Below are positions 56,505 through 64,000 of a stretch of 64,000 bases of DNA, piece after piece. The translations under genes and the position numbers were made by a program. Within the stretch, counting starts at the first letter, position 1. Every line of letters begins with the position of its first letter. The notes under the pieces were generated by a model that saw nothing but the letters and a program-made list of their open reading frames with translations, had not been told where the DNA came from and did not search any database. The DNA is from Dactylosporangium aurantiacum (GTDB lineage Bacteria; Actinomycetota; Actinomycetes; Mycobacteriales; Micromonosporaceae): positions 186,001 through 250,000 of the forward strand of contig NZ_JNYJ01000004.1 in the NCBI RefSeq assembly GCF_000716715.1, written 5' to 3'.

Positions 56505-56536
56505 AGAGGGCGGGAACCCGTGGGTCCCCGCCCTCT
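56505..56536 (-). terminator. Hairpin terminator after rpoC
   Basis: AGAGGGCGGGGACC and GGTTCCCGCCCTCT (minus strand) pair over 14 positions with one G·U, 18 bp after the rpoC stop, followed by TTGCC. Confidence 0.75.
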
Positions 56537-56554
56537 GCACGGTGCCGTCGCGGT

Positions 56555-60442
<3,888 letters not shown>

Positions 60443-60491
60443 TTCGTCTATGTCCTCACGATTCAGTTGCTCGGGTAATTGCTAGGTCGTG

Positions 60492-60518
60492 GGCGGGCGC
60501 CTTCGCGGGGCGCCCGCC
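60492..60518 (-). other. Intercistronic hairpin between rpoB and rpoC
   Basis: GGCGGGCGCC and GGCGCCCGCC form a perfect 10-bp stem with a seven-base loop in the 82-bp rpoB–rpoC gap. Not a terminator by itself; may set stability or processing of the rpoBC mRNA. Confidence 0.55.
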
Positions 60519-60524
60519 ACGAGA

Positions 60525-63950
<3,426 letters not shown>

Positions 63951-64000
63951 GATGCGTCCTTCCGAGGACCGGTGGTGCAGACAGGCCGTTTCGCGTGCAG

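Overview
The window is about 73% GC chromosome from an actinobacterium. The gene content and order (alr–tsaE–tsaB–rimI–tsaD, adk–map–infA–rpmJ–rpsM–rpsK–rpsD–rpoA–rplQ–truA, rpoB–rpoC–rpsL–rpsG–fusA–tuf–rpsJ), the zinc-type S14, the long Ala/Lys-rich tails on S3, L17 and L22, and the many GTG and leaderless starts fit Micromonosporaceae best. The family assignment is an inference; I see no 16S rRNA, tRNA or insertion sequence in the window.

Layout. 1–2.2 kb: end of a methyltransferase, an uncharacterised gene and a YbaK-type deacylase. 2.4–6.0 kb: a 20-bp tandem repeat and a two-gene heterodimeric ABC exporter. 6.1–8.9 kb: tsaB–rimI–tsaD (tRNA t6A synthesis and S18 acetylation) and a small gene. 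9.1–11.1 kb: an Hsp70-like/propeller gene on the other strand that separates tsaB from tsaE. 11.1–17.6 kb: tsaE, an alpha/beta hydrolase, alr, nnr, an SDR and glmM. 17.6–18.6 kb: rpsI–rplM. 18.8–25.5 kb: nitrate/nitrite assimilation (narK, a lipoprotein, nirB, nirD and the HemD-like regulator nnaR) with a GlnR-type box before nirB. 25.6–29.0 kb: a DUF2630 gene, thiD, an ABC-F ATPase and a methyltransferase. 29.1–31.8 kb: a long repetitive, disordered single-pass membrane protein. 31.8–32.3 kb: tandem repeats that run into the 3' end of truA. 33.2–64 kb: the alpha, spc, S10, str and rpoBC clusters, all on the minus strand, with two small membrane-protein genes between rpsL and rpoC.

The most unusual signal is a family of short tandem units (89 bp, once 86 bp) at three operon junctions: tsaD/6.4 kb (four copies), alpha/beta hydrolase/tsaE at 11.6 kb (one copy) and nirD/nnaR at 24.1 kb (three copies). 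Every unit is a 29–30 codon open frame. It starts on the ATGA or GTGA overlap with the preceding stop and ends on another such overlap with the next start. Each also carries GGAGG at the right distance from the next start. All eight units are 3n-1 bp long, so stop/start coupling is kept through the chain. The encoded peptides share an N-terminal [M/V][S/T]G..RS and a C-terminal RRRSxAE core. I read this as a dispersed coupling cassette or microprotein family inside essential or regulated operons; I know of no description of it.
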